32,009 bases of DNA from an uncultured Clostridia bacterium (GCA_947581755.1 CANPVN010000019.1:1-32009), one strand, 5' to 3'; counted from the first letter of the stretch, positions 16,370 to 26,141 are shown. The notes: a model not told the origin generated them from the letters alone. Made by a program: numbers and translations.

Positions 16370-17642
16370 TATAATAGGAGCCGGACTTGCGGGATGTGAA
16401 GCGGCATTACGCTTGGCAGACCGCGGTTATAAAATAAACCTGTATGATTGCAAGCCTACACAAATGACCGCCGCTCATAAAAATATCGATTTTGCGGAAC
16501 TCGTTTGTTCGAATTCTTTGAAAAGCGTCGATCCCGAAACCGCTTCGGGTATGCTTAAAGAAGAATTGAAATTGCTGGATTGCCGTCTGCTGCAAATCGC
16601 GGAAAGAAATAAAGTTCCGGCAGGCAGCGCGCTTGCCGTTGACAGAACCGAGTTTTCCGCTTCTGTAACCGAAGAAATCAAGAACCATAAAAACATTAAC
16701 ATAATTTCGTCGCTTGTAGAGGATTGGGACACAGAAAAACATACGATTATTGCTTCGGGTCCATTGACATTGGCACCGCTTTCGGAAGCGATGCAATCAA
16801 AATTCGGGGAACCGCTTGCTTTTTACGACGCTATAGCGCCCATAGTGTCTGCGGACAGTCTTGATTACGATTGTTGTTTCTTCGGAGCGCGCTATGACAG
16901 GGGCGACAAAGATTACCTTAACTGTCCAATGACCAAAGAGGAATATTCGGACTTTTACAACGCTTTGTTAACAGCGGAAAGAGCCAAACTGAATGATTTC
17001 GATATTAAAGTCTTTGAGAGTTGTATGCCCGTGGAAATTATGGCAAAGAGGGGCTTTGATACTTTGAGATTCGGACCCTTGCGTCCCGTGGGCTTATCTC
17101 GCGAAGGCGAAAAAAATTATGCGGTATTGCAATTAAGAAAGGAAGATAACTTCGGACAATCCTATAATTTGGTGGGATTTCAGACAAATCTGAAATTTCC
17201 CGAACAAAAGAGAGTTTTCGGTATGATTCCCGCGCTGAAAAATGCAGAGTTCCTTCGATATGGACAAATGCACCGCAATACATTTATCAATGCGCCGAAA
17301 ATTATAAATCGGGATTTTTCTTGCATTAAATTCCCCAAAACTTTTATTGCCGGGCAATTGAGCGGAGTGGAAGGTTATGTCGAAAGTATCGCTTCAGGGC
17401 TTTTGGCTGCGGAAAATATCGACCGACAAATACAAAACAAACCGAAAATGATTCTACCTCAAACTACGATTTTGGGAGCCGTTACGCAAAAACTGACGAT
17501 CGAAACCCAAAAGTTTCAACCTGTCAATGCCAATTTCGGTATTTTGCCTCCTTTTGAAAACAGAATTAAAGATAAAACGAACAAAAAACGCGCCTATTTC
17601 GAAAGAGGACTTAAAGATTTAAAGCGATATTTGTCTATTTGA
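16356..17642 (+). CDS. trmFO: Methylenetetrahydrofolate-tRNA-(uracil-54-C5)-methyltransferase
   Basis: 428 residues. This FAD enzyme makes ribothymidine 54 in the T-loop of tRNA, using methylenetetrahydrofolate as carbon donor and NAD(P)H. Features: the FAD-binding GAGLAGCEAALRLADRG at residues 8-24, the conserved cysteine in ELVCSNSLKS (Cys51) and the second one in FESCMPVEIMAKRG, matching the two functional cysteines of B. subtilis TrmFO. GQLSGVEGYVESIASGLLAA is the family's C-terminal FAD motif. The ATG at 16356 overlaps topA by 14 bases. In B. subtilis the next gene is xerC-like codV and then clpQ; here xerC is absent and hslV follows directly. The methylene donor can come from glyA at 23027. 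Confidence 0.97.
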   Translation: MREIDIIGAGLAGCEAALRLADRGYKINLYDCKPTQMTAAHKNIDFAELVCSNSLKSVDPETASGMLKEELKLLDCRLLQIAERNKVPAGSALAVDRTEFSASVTEEIKNHKNINIISSLVEDWDTEKHTIIASGPLTLAPLSEAMQSKFGEPLAFYDAIAPIVSADSLDYDCCFFGARYDRGDKDYLNCPMTKEEYSDFYNALLTAERAKLNDFDIKVFESCMPVEIMAKRGFDTLRFGPLRPVGLSREGEKNYAVLQLRKEDNFGQSYNLVGFQTNLKFPEQKRVFGMIPALKNAEFLRYGQMHRNTFINAPKIINRDFSCIKFPKTFIAGQLSGVEGYVESIASGLLAAENIDRQIQNKPKMILPQTTILGAVTQKLTIETQKFQPVNANFGILPPFENRIKDKTNKKRAYFERGLKDLKRYLSI

Positions 17643-17671
17643 TTGCATTATTTTTTTTAATGTTTTATAAT
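17643..17671 (+). promoter_or_regulatory. Promoter of the hslV operon
   Basis: TTGCAT at 17643-17648 begins directly after the trmFO stop; after 17 bases TATAAT follows at 17666-17671. The start codon of hslV is at 17713 with GGAGAAG as ribosome site. I see no terminator between trmFO and this promoter, so the upstream operon may also read through. Confidence 0.75.
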
Positions 17672-17712
17672 TATAAAGAATGATTTCTTATTAAAAAACG
17701 GAGAAGTTAAAA

Positions 17713-18246
17713 ATGGAAATAAGAGGGACGACTATAATTGCGGTAAAATCCGGCGGCAAGACAGTAATAGCCGGCGACGGACAAGTAACCGCGGGACAAA
17801 ATTATGTAATGAAGAGCAACGCCCGAAAAGTACGAAGATTGTATAACGACAAGGTTGTAATAGGCTTTGCCGGTTCCGTTGCCGACGCTTTTACATTAAG
17901 CGAAAAATTCGAAGGCATGTTGAATAAATACAGCGGCAATCTTATGAGAAGCGCGGTAGAACTCGCGCAATGCTGGCGAGGAGATAAAGTTTTGAGACAA
18001 CTCGAAGCCATGATGATAGTTGCCGATGAAAATGAGTTACTCGTACTCGACGGAACGGGCAATGTAATAGAGCCCGAAAACGGTATTGCCGCCATAGGCA
18101 GCGGCGGAAACTATGCGTTATCCGCGGCGCGGGCATTAAAAGAACATACCGATATGAGCGCTATGGAAATTGCAAAAGCGGCAATGAAGATCGCTTCCGA
18201 GATTTGCATATATACTAACGGAAACATTATTGCGGAGGAGGTTTGA
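17713..18246 (+). CDS. hslV: ATP-dependent protease subunit HslV (ClpQ)
   Basis: 177 residues, normal for this proteasome-like peptidase. After MEIRG comes TTIIAV: removal of the short propeptide would expose Thr6 as the N-terminal nucleophile. [40 protein letters not shown] is strongly diagnostic (read here as a region, residues ~22-60), as is [15 protein letters not shown]. HslV forms a double hexameric ring capped by HslU, whose gene starts five bases downstream. Together they degrade unfolded proteins in the cytoplasm. Confidence 0.98.
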   Translation: MEIRGTTIIAVKSGGKTVIAGDGQVTAGQNYVMKSNARKVRRLYNDKVVIGFAGSVADAFTLSEKFEGMLNKYSGNLMRSAVELAQCWRGDKVLRQLEAMMIVADENELLVLDGTGNVIEPENGIAAIGSGGNYALSAARALKEHTDMSAMEIAKAAMKIASEICIYTNGNIIAEEV

Positions 18247-18250
18247 TCGA

Positions 18251-19561
18251 ATGGAAATGTCACCCAAACAAATAGTCAACGAACTTGACAGATATATAAT
18301 AGGTCAAGACGAGGCAAAACGCGCCGTGGCAATAGCGCTTCGAAACAGATACAGAAGGAGTAAATTGCCCGAAGCTATGAGACAGGAAATAACTCCTAAG
18401 AATATCATCATGAAAGGTCCCACGGGCGTTGGTAAAACAGAAATTGCCCGCAGACTCGCAAAACTCGTAAAGGCTCCGTTCGTCAAAGTCGAGGCAACAA
18501 AATTCACCGAAGTCGGCTATGTCGGAAGAGATGTGGAATCAATGGTGCGAGATCTAGTGGAAGTCTCGGTACGCTTGGTAAAAGAAGAAAAGATGAGCGA
18601 AGTCGAAGGTAAATCCAGAGAAATAGCCGAGAAAAAAATCTGCGATGCGCTTTTAGCCGCTAAAAAACGTGAAAATAACGATACTCCGGAAGAAATTTTG
18701 CGAGAATCTCTTCTTACGGATATACGTAGCGGAAAACTCGACGAGCATATTTTGGAATTGGAAATAGCCGAGCAACCCAAACCCATGGAAATCATGCCTG
18801 GAGTTGGAGCAGAAATAAATCTCGGAAGTATTTTCGGTGATTTTATGCCCAAAAAGAAGAAAAAGCGAAAAATAAGAGTCAAGGACGCTTTGAAATTATT
18901 GATCATAGAAGAGAGCGAAAAGCAGATTGACAACGACGCAATCTCATCCGAAGGAATATTGAGAGCCGAAGAACAAGGTATAATTTTTATTGATGAAATA
19001 GATAAAATCGCAAGTAAAGGCTCATCTAACGGACCCGATGTTTCACGAGAGGGGGTTCAAAGAGATATTCTTCCCATCGTCGAGGGTTGTACGGTCAATA
19101 CAAAGTACGGAGCCATAAAGACGGATTTCATATTATTCATTGCCTCCGGCGCATTTCATGTGGCAAGTATGAGCGATTTGATTCCCGAACTTCAGGGAAG
19201 ATTTCCCATTCGTGTGGAACTCAACAGTCTCACCTATGATGACTTTGTAAAGATTTTGATACAGCCTGAAAATGCGATAACCAAACAATACCAAGCCATG
19301 CTTAGGGTAGATAATATCAATCTCGAATTTTCGAGAGACGGAATAGAAGAAATATCCCGAATAGCGGCTTTGGAAAACGAAACGAGCGAAGATATAGGCG
19401 CAAGAAGATTATATACCGTCATGGAATCTCTTTTGGATGACGTCAGTTTCAATGCAAGCGGAGACCATCCGTTGATAGATATAACAATAAACAAGTCTTA
19501 TGTCACAGAACACATGAGCAAGCAAGTAAAAGATTTGGATCTTAAGAAATATATTTTATAA
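18251..19561 (+). CDS. hslU: ATP-dependent protease ATPase subunit HslU (ClpY)
   Basis: 436 residues from the ATG at 18251, which has GGAGGAGG at 9-base spacing; the frame also opens at a TTG at 18230, but that codon precedes the ribosome site. Walker A GPTGVGKTE lies at residues 56-64; Walker B is IIFIDEIDKIA. The family-specific KFTEVGYVGRDVESMVRDLVE follows Walker A. The charged intermediate (I) domain lies at ~110-240, and GASRR-type sensor sequence appears as GARRLYTVMESLL. The C-terminus KDLDLKKYIL is the tail that inserts into HslV to activate it. HslU unfolds substrates and feeds them to HslV. Confidence 0.97.
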   Translation: MEMSPKQIVNELDRYIIGQDEAKRAVAIALRNRYRRSKLPEAMRQEITPKNIIMKGPTGVGKTEIARRLAKLVKAPFVKVEATKFTEVGYVGRDVESMVRDLVEVSVRLVKEEKMSEVEGKSREIAEKKICDALLAAKKRENNDTPEEILRESLLTDIRSGKLDEHILELEIAEQPKPMEIMPGVGAEINLGSIFGDFMPKKKKKRKIRVKDALKLLIIEESEKQIDNDAISSEGILRAEEQGIIFIDEIDKIASKGSSNGPDVSREGVQRDILPIVEGCTVNTKYGAIKTDFILFIASGAFHVASMSDLIPELQGRFPIRVELNSLTYDDFVKILIQPENAITKQYQAMLRVDNINLEFSRDGIEEISRIAALENETSEDIGARRLYTVMESLLDDVSFNASGDHPLIDITINKSYVTEHMSKQVKDLDLKKYIL

Positions 19562-19573
19562 ATCGGAGAGCCC

Positions 19574-20827
19574 ATGATAAATATTCCAAAAGGAACAAAG
19601 GACGTTTTACCTACAGAAAGTTACAAATGGCAATATGTGGAAAGTAAAGCGCGAGAAATATGTAATCTATATAATGCGAGAGAAATACGAACTCCCGTCT
19701 TTGAGCATACGGAATTGTTTTTGCGATCTATAGGGGAAACCACGGATGTGGTCGGCAAAGAAATGTACACTTTCCTCGATAAGGCAGATCGCTCAATAAC
19801 ATTGAAACCCGAGGGCACCGCAGGAGTAGCAAGAAGTTATGTCGAAAACAATTTATCGGATCTTTCTCTTCCGTTGAAATTGTTTTACATCACGCCCGTT
19901 TTCAGATATGAAAATCCTCAACACGGACGACTAAGAGAACATCATCAATTCGGAGTCGAATTTTATGGCAGCGGCTCATATATGATGGATTTCGAAGTCA
20001 TTGCCCTTGCAAGAAATTTTCTTGTGAATTTGGGTGTAAATCAGTTACGTCTTGAAATAAACAGCATAGGTTGCCCTGAATGTCGAAAACAATATAACAG
20101 CGCCTTAAAAGAATATCTTTCTTCTCATCTCGAAGAGATGTGTCCTACTTGTCGTGAACGATTCAATAAAAATCCTCTGAGAATTTTGGATTGCAAAAAC
20201 GATAAATGCAAACAAATAGTGGAAAAAGCGCCTTTGATTTCGGATTATCTTTGCGACGACTGCAAAGAGCATTTTCACGGACTTAAAACCATGCTCGATA
20301 AAGTAAGTATAGAGTATAATGTAAATCCGAGAATAGTTCGAGGATTGGATTATTATACAAGAACCGTTTTCGAATTTATTACGACGGCTCTCGGAACTCA
20401 AGGCACAATTTGCGGAGGAGGCAGATATGATGGATTGGTGTCTCAAATAGGCGGTGCTCCGACTCCTTGCGTAGGTTTCGGCTTGGGAATAGAGAGATTG
20501 TTGATGCTTATGGATTCGCTTGGAATAGAAATTCCGAAAAAATATCCGCAATGCTATGTTGCCGCCATAAAACAAGAATATGCTCTTGACGCTTATTTGT
20601 TGGCAAAGGAACTTCGCTCAAACGGAATTTCCGCCGATTTCGATACTATGGGAAAAAGTCTCAAGTCTCAATTGAAATATGCCGACAAAATAGGAGCAGA
20701 GTATATTGTTGTTCTCGGAGACGAAGAAATTGCGACAAAAAAAGTTACCGTTAAAAGGATGAAAGACGGAGAAAAACTTTTAATTGATACCGAAAAACTT
20801 TCGGAAGTTATAAAACGAGGATTTTAA
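19574..20827 (+). CDS. hisS: Histidyl-tRNA synthetase
   Basis: 417 residues, full length for a bacterial class II HisRS, which charges tRNA-His in the cytoplasm. Signatures: the start IPKGTKDVLP, motif 2 area TLKPEGTAGVARSYVEN and FRYENPQHGRLREHHQFGVE, the histidine-binding VRGLDYYTRTVFEF, motif 3 GGGRYDGLVSQIGG with GFGLGIERLLML, and the C-terminal anticodon-binding domain (~330-417). No T-box or other leader precedes it; it lies 12 bases after hslU and four before aspS. The hisS-aspS pair is common in Bacillota. Confidence 0.98.
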   Translation: MINIPKGTKDVLPTESYKWQYVESKAREICNLYNAREIRTPVFEHTELFLRSIGETTDVVGKEMYTFLDKADRSITLKPEGTAGVARSYVENNLSDLSLPLKLFYITPVFRYENPQHGRLREHHQFGVEFYGSGSYMMDFEVIALARNFLVNLGVNQLRLEINSIGCPECRKQYNSALKEYLSSHLEEMCPTCRERFNKNPLRILDCKNDKCKQIVEKAPLISDYLCDDCKEHFHGLKTMLDKVSIEYNVNPRIVRGLDYYTRTVFEFITTALGTQGTICGGGRYDGLVSQIGGAPTPCVGFGLGIERLLMLMDSLGIEIPKKYPQCYVAAIKQEYALDAYLLAKELRSNGISADFDTMGKSLKSQLKYADKIGAEYIVVLGDEEIATKKVTVKRMKDGEKLLIDTEKLSEVIKRGF

Positions 20828-20830
20828 GAT

Positions 20831-22624
20831 ATGGAAGAATTTTTGGGAGATTACAAAAGAACTGTCTATTGCGGAGATGTTACGGAAGCAATGATAGGAC
20901 AGGAATTAACCGTCATGGGTTGGGTAGCCAAACAACGCAATCTCGGCTCATTGATATTTGCAGACCTCAGAGACAGAGCCGGTATACTTCAAGTTGTATT
21001 CGATTCTACGGTTCTTTCGCAAGAGGATTATGCAAAAGCGGAGAGCATACGTACAGAATTTGTTATTGCGGCAAAAGGTAAATTACGAATAAGAGAATCG
21101 ATAAACGATAAAATAAAGACAGGAAAAGTCGAGTTGTTGGTGGATGAGTTCAAACTTTTATCTCAAGCAAATACAACGCCGTTCTTTATCGGCGATGCGT
21201 CTGCAAACGTAAACGAAGCCCTCAAATTGAAATACAGGTATCTCGATTTAAGAAATTCCTCTCTGCAACAGAAACTTATGATACGCTCCAGAGTTGCAAA
21301 GTCTATCAGAGATTATCTTACGGAATGCGGTTTCTTGGAAATAGAGACTCCTTTCTTGGGAAGATCCACACCCGAAGGCGCAAGAGACTATCTTGTTCCG
21401 AGTCGTGTCCATCCGGGAACTTTTTATGCATTGCCTCAATCGCCGCAACTTTACAAGCAACTTTTGATGATAAGCGGTTTTGACCGATATTTTCAAATAG
21501 CGCGCTGTTTCCGTGACGAGGATTTGAGAGCGAATCGTCAACCTGAATTTACGCAAGTCGACCTTGAAATGTCTTTTGTTGACAGCGAAAGAGACGTTAT
21601 GGATATAGCAGAAGGCATGATTAAAAAGATTTTCTCGGAATATAAAGGTTTGAAACTCGATTATGCTTTTCCCGTAATGACTTATGCCGAGGCTATGGAT
21701 AGATTCGGTTCCGATAAACCCGATACTCGTTTCGGATTGGAAATAAAAAACATTACCGAGCTTGTAGACGGCTGTGAATTTAAGGCATTTGCGGATAATT
21801 GCACAAAAGGAAAGAGCGTAAGAGCAATAAACGCCGAAGGCTTTGCCTCTATGCTTTCAAGAAAAGAAATAGATAGGCTTGTAGAATTGGCTAAAACATA
21901 TAAAGCCAAAGGGCTCGCTTACGGAATTATGAAAGAAGAAGGCTTTAATTGCAGTTTTGCGAAATTCCTCACCGAAAAACAAATAGATAACATTATAAAA
22001 AAGATGAATATCAAAGTCGGAGACGTCTTGTTTGTCTGCGCGGATACCGACGAAACGGTATTTGCGGCACTTGGAGCCTTAAGACTCGCGCTTGCCGAAA
22101 AGGGAAACCTCATAGACAAGAACAGATTCGACTTCTTATGGATCGTAGACTTTCCCATGTTCGAATGGGATGAAGAACGCAACAGATATGTCGCAAAACA
22201 CCATCCTTTCACAAGCCCAAAGACCGAGGATATTCCTTTGATAGCGACGGATCCCGCGGCTGTACGAGCAAAAGCCTATGACCTTGTAATCAATGGAGAA
22301 GAAGCAGGCGGCGGCTCAATCAGAATACATTCCAAAGAGTTGCAACAGACGGTATTCAATGCTTTGGGATTCAGTGATGCGGATATCAAAGAGAGATTCG
22401 GCTTCTTTGTGGAAGCGTTCAACTATGGTACGCCTCCTCACGGAGGGCTGGCATTCGGTCTCGACAGATTGATAATGCAACTTACGGACACTGACAATAT
22501 CAAAGATGTCATAGCCTTTCCGAAAGTACAAAATGCTTCGGATCTCATGACCGACGCGCCCAATATTGTCGAAGATAAGCAACTTGACGAATTGGAAATC
22601 GCATTGAAAAATGGAAATAATTGA
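20831..22624 (+). CDS. aspS: Aspartyl-tRNA synthetase, bacterial type
   Basis: 597 residues, the long bacterial form with an N-terminal OB-fold anticodon-binding domain (~15-105: VMGWVAKQRNLGSLIFADLRDRAG region), class II catalytic core and an inserted GAD domain (~290-410). Motif 2 is FRDEDLRANRQPEFTQVD and motif 3 is GGLAFGLDRLIMQL. Because a GatCA pair is encoded at 7726-9322, this AspRS may be non-discriminating and also form Asp-tRNA(Asn); the sequence alone does not settle that. It starts three bases after hisS and overlaps the next gene by 14 bases. Confidence 0.97.
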   Translation: MEEFLGDYKRTVYCGDVTEAMIGQELTVMGWVAKQRNLGSLIFADLRDRAGILQVVFDSTVLSQEDYAKAESIRTEFVIAAKGKLRIRESINDKIKTGKVELLVDEFKLLSQANTTPFFIGDASANVNEALKLKYRYLDLRNSSLQQKLMIRSRVAKSIRDYLTECGFLEIETPFLGRSTPEGARDYLVPSRVHPGTFYALPQSPQLYKQLLMISGFDRYFQIARCFRDEDLRANRQPEFTQVDLEMSFVDSERDVMDIAEGMIKKIFSEYKGLKLDYAFPVMTYAEAMDRFGSDKPDTRFGLEIKNITELVDGCEFKAFADNCTKGKSVRAINAEGFASMLSRKEIDRLVELAKTYKAKGLAYGIMKEEGFNCSFAKFLTEKQIDNIIKKMNIKVGDVLFVCADTDETVFAALGALRLALAEKGNLIDKNRFDFLWIVDFPMFEWDEERNRYVAKHHPFTSPKTEDIPLIATDPAAVRAKAYDLVINGEEAGGGSIRIHSKELQQTVFNALGFSDADIKERFGFFVEAFNYGTPPHGGLAFGLDRLIMQLTDTDNIKDVIAFPKVQNASDLMTDAPNIVEDKQLDELEIALKNGNN

Positions 22625-23027
22625 GTGTACCGTACAAAAAATCAAAGGCAAATTCGCATATATCTTGGTTACAAAATCCCAAGAATGCGAAGGCTGCAAA
22701 GCATGCGCTTTCGGTAAAGAGGGAACGATTTCCATGCCCGCAATCGACGATATAGGATGTAAGACGGGAGATCGGGTTCTTGTGGAAATGCCGCAAAAAA
22801 GAATCAAAGCCGCGCCGATTTATCTTTACGCGATCCCGCTTTTACTTTTATTGGTTGCCGCATTGATAGGAAACATCTTTTCGCAAACAGCCGCTATAAT
22901 AGCATCTTTGTCAACTTTGATTGTTTCGGTATTAATGATTTGGTTTATAGACAAACGGTATAGAAAAAATAAAGATTTTATGCCGCTTATTATAAAAATA
23001 ATAAATGTCAATGAAGGAGAAAAATAA
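22611..23027 (+). CDS. RseC/MucC-family membrane protein
   Basis: 138 residues. The N-terminal part carries CEGCKAC (Cys26, 29 and 32), the cysteine cluster typical of RseC/MucC proteins, followed by a small beta domain (GDRVLVEMP). Two transmembrane helices lie at about 67-89 and 93-113. RseC proteins act with Rnf/Rsx electron-transport complexes to keep SoxR reduced or regulate sigma-E in Proteobacteria; in Clostridia the role is unclear, but a redox or metal function is likely. It overlaps aspS by 14 bases and its TAA overlaps the glyA ATG (TAATG), so it is translationally coupled on both sides. Confidence 0.85.
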   Translation: MEIIECTVQKIKGKFAYILVTKSQECEGCKACAFGKEGTISMPAIDDIGCKTGDRVLVEMPQKRIKAAPIYLYAIPLLLLLVAALIGNIFSQTAAIIASLSTLIVSVLMIWFIDKRYRKNKDFMPLIIKIINVNEGEK

Positions 23028-24283
23028 TGATTGACCTTAAAATTATCAGTCAACAGGATCCAGAGCTTTATGCAAGCATGCGCAAAGAGCTCGAAAGACA
23101 ACGCAACAATATCGAGCTTATCGCAAGTGAAAACTTTGTAAGCCCGGCAGTTATGGCAGCCGTAGGTTCTCATTTTACCAACAAATATGCCGAAGGCTAC
23201 AGCGGAAAGCGTTATTATGGCGGATGTACTTATATCGACGAGGTGGAGACCTTGGCAATCGAAAGAGCCAAAAAATTATTCGGTTGCAACTATGCTAATG
23301 TTCAGCCTCACAGCGGAGCAAATGCCAATCTCGCTACTTTTGTTGCGTTGCTTAATATAGGAGATACCGTTCTCAGCATGTCTTTGGCTCACGGCGGACA
23401 TTTGTCTCACGGCAGTCCGGTAAATTTCTCGGGAAAAAATTATAAGATAGTTCCTTATGGACTTAACAATGAAACCGAGACTATCGATTATGACGAAGTG
23501 GAAAGACTTGCAAAAGAGCATAAGCCCAAGTTGATATTGGCAGGCGCAAGCGCTTACTCGAGAATTATTGATTTTAAGAGATTCAGAGAGATTGCGGATA
23601 TGGTGGGCGCTTACTTGATGGTGGATATCGCGCATATTGCAGGACTTGTAATAGCAGGCGAGCATCCCAGTCCTTTCCCTTATGCGCATGTCGTAACTAC
23701 CACAACTCATAAGACCTTGAGAGGTCCGAGAGGTGGTATGATTTTGAGCAACGACGAAGAAATTGCAACCAAGATAAACAAAGCGATTTTTCCCGGAGTT
23801 CAAGGCGGTCCTTTGGAGCATGTAATTGCAGGTAAAGCAATGGCATTCAAAGAGGCTTTAAGTCCCGAATTTAAGGTTTATCAACATCAAGTCGTTCTTA
23901 ATGCGGCAGCCTTAGCTAAGTCTTTGATGGCGAACGATATCGATTTGGTATCGGGAGGTACGGACAATCATCTTATGCTTGTAAAACTCGTAAAAAATAA
24001 TATCACGGGTAAGGAACTCGAACATTTGCTTGACGAATGTCGTATAACCGTCAACAAGAATGCAATTCCCAATGATCCCATGTCGCCGTTTGTCACCTCG
24101 GGTATACGTGTAGGTACTCCGAGCGTAACGACAAGAGGAATGAAGGAACACGAAATGAAGCAAATAGGCGAGATGATCGCTCAAGTCATAAAGAACAGAG
24201 AAAATGCCATAGAGCCCGTTAAACACGAGGTCGAAAACTTGTGCAAACGCTTCCCTTTGTATGAGCATGACGTAAACATTTAA
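23027..24283 (+). CDS. glyA: Serine hydroxymethyltransferase
   Basis: 418 residues, normal length. The PLP enzyme interconverts serine plus tetrahydrofolate with glycine plus 5,10-methylenetetrahydrofolate. Features: [15 protein letters not shown] near the N-terminus, [14 protein letters not shown], the substrate region [15 protein letters not shown] and the PLP-binding Lys229 in [14 protein letters not shown]. The methylene-folate it makes is the carbon donor for TrmFO in the neighbouring operon. It is the last gene of the hslV operon and is followed by a strong terminator. Confidence 0.98.
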   Translation: MIDLKIISQQDPELYASMRKELERQRNNIELIASENFVSPAVMAAVGSHFTNKYAEGYSGKRYYGGCTYIDEVETLAIERAKKLFGCNYANVQPHSGANANLATFVALLNIGDTVLSMSLAHGGHLSHGSPVNFSGKNYKIVPYGLNNETETIDYDEVERLAKEHKPKLILAGASAYSRIIDFKRFREIADMVGAYLMVDIAHIAGLVIAGEHPSPFPYAHVVTTTTHKTLRGPRGGMILSNDEEIATKINKAIFPGVQGGPLEHVIAGKAMAFKEALSPEFKVYQHQVVLNAAALAKSLMANDIDLVSGGTDNHLMLVKLVKNNITGKELEHLLDECRITVNKNAIPNDPMSPFVTSGIRVGTPSVTTRGMKEHEMKQIGEMIAQVIKNRENAIEPVKHEVENLCKRFPLYEHDVNI

Positions 24284-24302
24284 TTCACGATATATTCGCT
24301 CC

Positions 24303-24338
24303 AAAAGCCTCGGAATTATAGTTATTCCGAGGCTTTTT
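24303..24338 (+). terminator. Strong terminator after glyA
   Basis: AAAAGCCTCGGAAT (24303-24316) pairs with ATTCCGAGGCTTTT (24324-24337), a 14-bp stem with a 7-nt loop followed by a T-run. It closes the operon starting at hslV. Confidence 0.95.
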
Positions 24339-24445
24339 CAATACCTTATCGTATGTATGGCGATTTGTTTGAACCTTTCTTGAGGACTTTTTTTAATATC
24401 GGAATAAATATAAATTATCTTCTCGGAGTATAATAAATATAAGGC

Positions 24446-24475
24446 AAAAAATCCTACCGAAACAGTAGGAATTTT
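24446..24475 (+). other. Small hairpin upstream of the isc-type promoter
   Basis: TCCTAC (24452-24457) and GTAGGA (24465-24470) pair around the loop CGAAACA, flanked by A-rich and T-rich arms. It sits directly upstream of the -35 box. It may be a second weak terminator for read-through from glyA or a DNA dyad for a regulator. The AT-rich bases 24339-24445 hold nothing else I can support. Confidence 0.4.
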
Positions 24476-24476
24476 C

Positions 24477-24505
24477 TTGACATTTCATATATACGGTATT
24501 ATAAT
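24477..24505 (+). promoter_or_regulatory. Promoter of the Rrf2-nifS-nifU operon
   Basis: TTGACA at 24477-24482, 17 bases, TATAAT at 24500-24505: full consensus. The predicted start is about 24511-24512, so an in-frame ATG at 24511 cannot be a normal ribosome-site-led start; the GGAGGAG at 24522-24528 serves the ATG at 24532. Autoregulation by the Rrf2 protein is likely but no operator could be recognised with confidence. Confidence 0.88.
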
Positions 24506-24531
24506 TATACATGCAAACAGCGGAGGAGATA

Positions 24532-24939
24532 ATGAAACTTTCTTCGAGAGCAAGATACGGATTGCGAATATGTTTTTTATTGGGATTGAACGAAGGTGAA
24601 ATCTGTTCTCTCAGCAACTTGGTAAAACAGACGGATCTTAGTCAAAAATATCTCGAACAAATCCTTTCCATGCTCAAAAAAAACGGAATAGTTAACGCAA
24701 AGAGAGGCGTAGACGGCGGATATGTTCTTACTCATCCGACAGATAAAATCACTCTTTTGGCTATTTTACGAGCGCTTGAAGACGATTTCGAGATTACGGA
24801 TTGCGTATCGGATAACTGTTCCGACAAATATTGTCCCAATCGAACGGTATTAAAAAAATTATACGAAACAGTAAACCGTTCTTTGGAATCGACAACGCTT
24901 AAAGATATGATAGATGATTGCAGAAAAAACTGCAAATGA
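24532..24939 (+). CDS. Rrf2/IscR-family transcriptional regulator
   Basis: 135 residues from the ATG at 24532. The N-terminal winged helix has the family start MKLSSRARYGLRI and the recognition segment TDLSQKYLEQILSMLKKNGIV, followed by the wing AKRGVDGGYVL. Three cysteines (91, 96 and 101, pattern C-x4-C-x4-C) lie where IscR binds a [2Fe-2S] cluster, so I infer an Fe-S-sensing regulator of the downstream cysteine desulfurase and scaffold. Two further cysteines are at the C-terminus (DDCRKNCK). It lies 14 bases before nifS in one operon with its own consensus promoter. Confidence 0.93.
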   Translation: MKLSSRARYGLRICFLLGLNEGEICSLSNLVKQTDLSQKYLEQILSMLKKNGIVNAKRGVDGGYVLTHPTDKITLLAILRALEDDFEITDCVSDNCSDKYCPNRTVLKKLYETVNRSLESTTLKDMIDDCRKNCK

Positions 24940-24953
24940 CAGGAGATAATAAA

Positions 24954-26141
24954 ATGGAGAAAAAAATTTATTTCGATCATTCGGCAACTACACCGGTTGA
25001 TAAAGAAGTCTTGGAAGAAATGCTCCCGTATTTTACCGAAAAATTCGGCAACGCAAACAGTATGCACATGTTCGGTCAAGAGGGGGCCTATGCCGTAGAT
25101 ACGGCAAGGCGTAAGATCGCTTCCTTGCTCGGCGTCGCGGTAAATGAAATTTATTTTACATCCGGAGGTACGGAAGGAGATAATTGGGCATTGAAAGGCA
25201 GCGCCGAAGCCTTCAAAGACAGAGGCAATAAAATCATTATTTCTTCTATAGAACATGCGGCAATGATTTCTACTGCCAAACAACTTGAAAAAGAAGGCTT
25301 CGAAGTCGTCTATTTACCTGTCACCGACAAGGGTCTTGTAAAAGAGGAATACCTCGAAAAAGTCATCGATAACAAAACAATTCTTGTCTCGGTAATGCTT
25401 GCAAATAATGAAATAGGCACCATACAACCCATTAAAAATCTGGCAAAAATAGCGCATGAGCACGGCGCGCTTTTCCATACCGATGCGGTTCAGGCAATGG
25501 GCTCGATTCCCGTAAATATCAAAGATTTGGATGTCGATATGCTTACTTTCTCGGCGCACAAATTCTACGGTCCCAAAGGTATCGGAGTATTATATATTCG
25601 CAATGGTGTAAAGCCTGAAAAATTGATTGCAGGCGGACATCAGGAGCGAACCATGCGCGGAGGCACTACAAATGTCCCTTCCGTTATAGGAATGGCGAAG
25701 GCGTTGGAAATCGCCATACGAGATATGGATAAAAATTATCAATATGTTAAATCATTACGGGATGAATTTGTCAGACTTGTCGAAAGTAAAATCCCTTATA
25801 TAGTCTATAACGGAGACAGAGAAAAACGTTTACCGCAGAATGCAAACTTTTCATTTGAATTTATAGAGGGCGAGTCCATTCTGTTACGTTTGGATTTGGC
25901 GGGAATTGCTTGTTCGTCGGGATCTGCTTGTTCATCGGGTTCACTCGAACCGTCTCACGTTTTGCTTGCTACGGGACTCCCGATAGAGAAAGCGCATGGC
26001 TCTATAAGATTTTCATTTGGCAAACACAACACCATGGATGAGGTAATTTATGCGGCAGATAAACTTACCGAAATAGTTTCGGTATTGAGACAAATGTCGC
26101 CATTATTTAAAGAAATAAAAGGAGAAACAAAAAATGTATAA
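24954..26141 (+). CDS. nifS: Cysteine desulfurase, NifS/IscS type
   Basis: 395 residues from the ATG at 24954, which has AGGAG at 8-base spacing; an upstream in-frame ATG at 24918 lies within the regulator gene and has no ribosome site. The PLP enzyme removes sulfur from cysteine as an enzyme persulfide for Fe-S assembly. Features: IYFDHSATTPVD at the start, SGGTEGDNWAL, HTDAVQAMG, PLP Lys203 in FSAHKFYGPKG, and the mobile loop with Cys320 and the catalytic Cys326 in SGSACSSGSLEPSHVL. It overlaps nifU by 8 bases, and the pair would supply clusters to NifJ and the radical SAM protein in this window. Confidence 0.97.
   Translation: MEKKIYFDHSATTPVDKEVLEEMLPYFTEKFGNANSMHMFGQEGAYAVDTARRKIASLLGVAVNEIYFTSGGTEGDNWALKGSAEAFKDRGNKIIISSIEHAAMISTAKQLEKEGFEVVYLPVTDKGLVKEEYLEKVIDNKTILVSVMLANNEIGTIQPIKNLAKIAHEHGALFHTDAVQAMGSIPVNIKDLDVDMLTFSAHKFYGPKGIGVLYIRNGVKPEKLIAGGHQERTMRGGTTNVPSVIGMAKALEIAIRDMDKNYQYVKSLRDEFVRLVESKIPYIVYNGDREKRLPQNANFSFEFIEGESILLRLDLAGIACSSGSACSSGSLEPSHVLLATGLPIEKAHGSIRFSFGKHNTMDEVIYAADKLTEIVSVLRQMSPLFKEIKGETKNV

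Noticed and set aside
24918..24953. Upstream ATG of nifS at 24918
   Set aside because: It lies within the regulator gene without ribosome site; AGGAG at 24941 serves the ATG at 24954, which gives the family's normal N-terminus.
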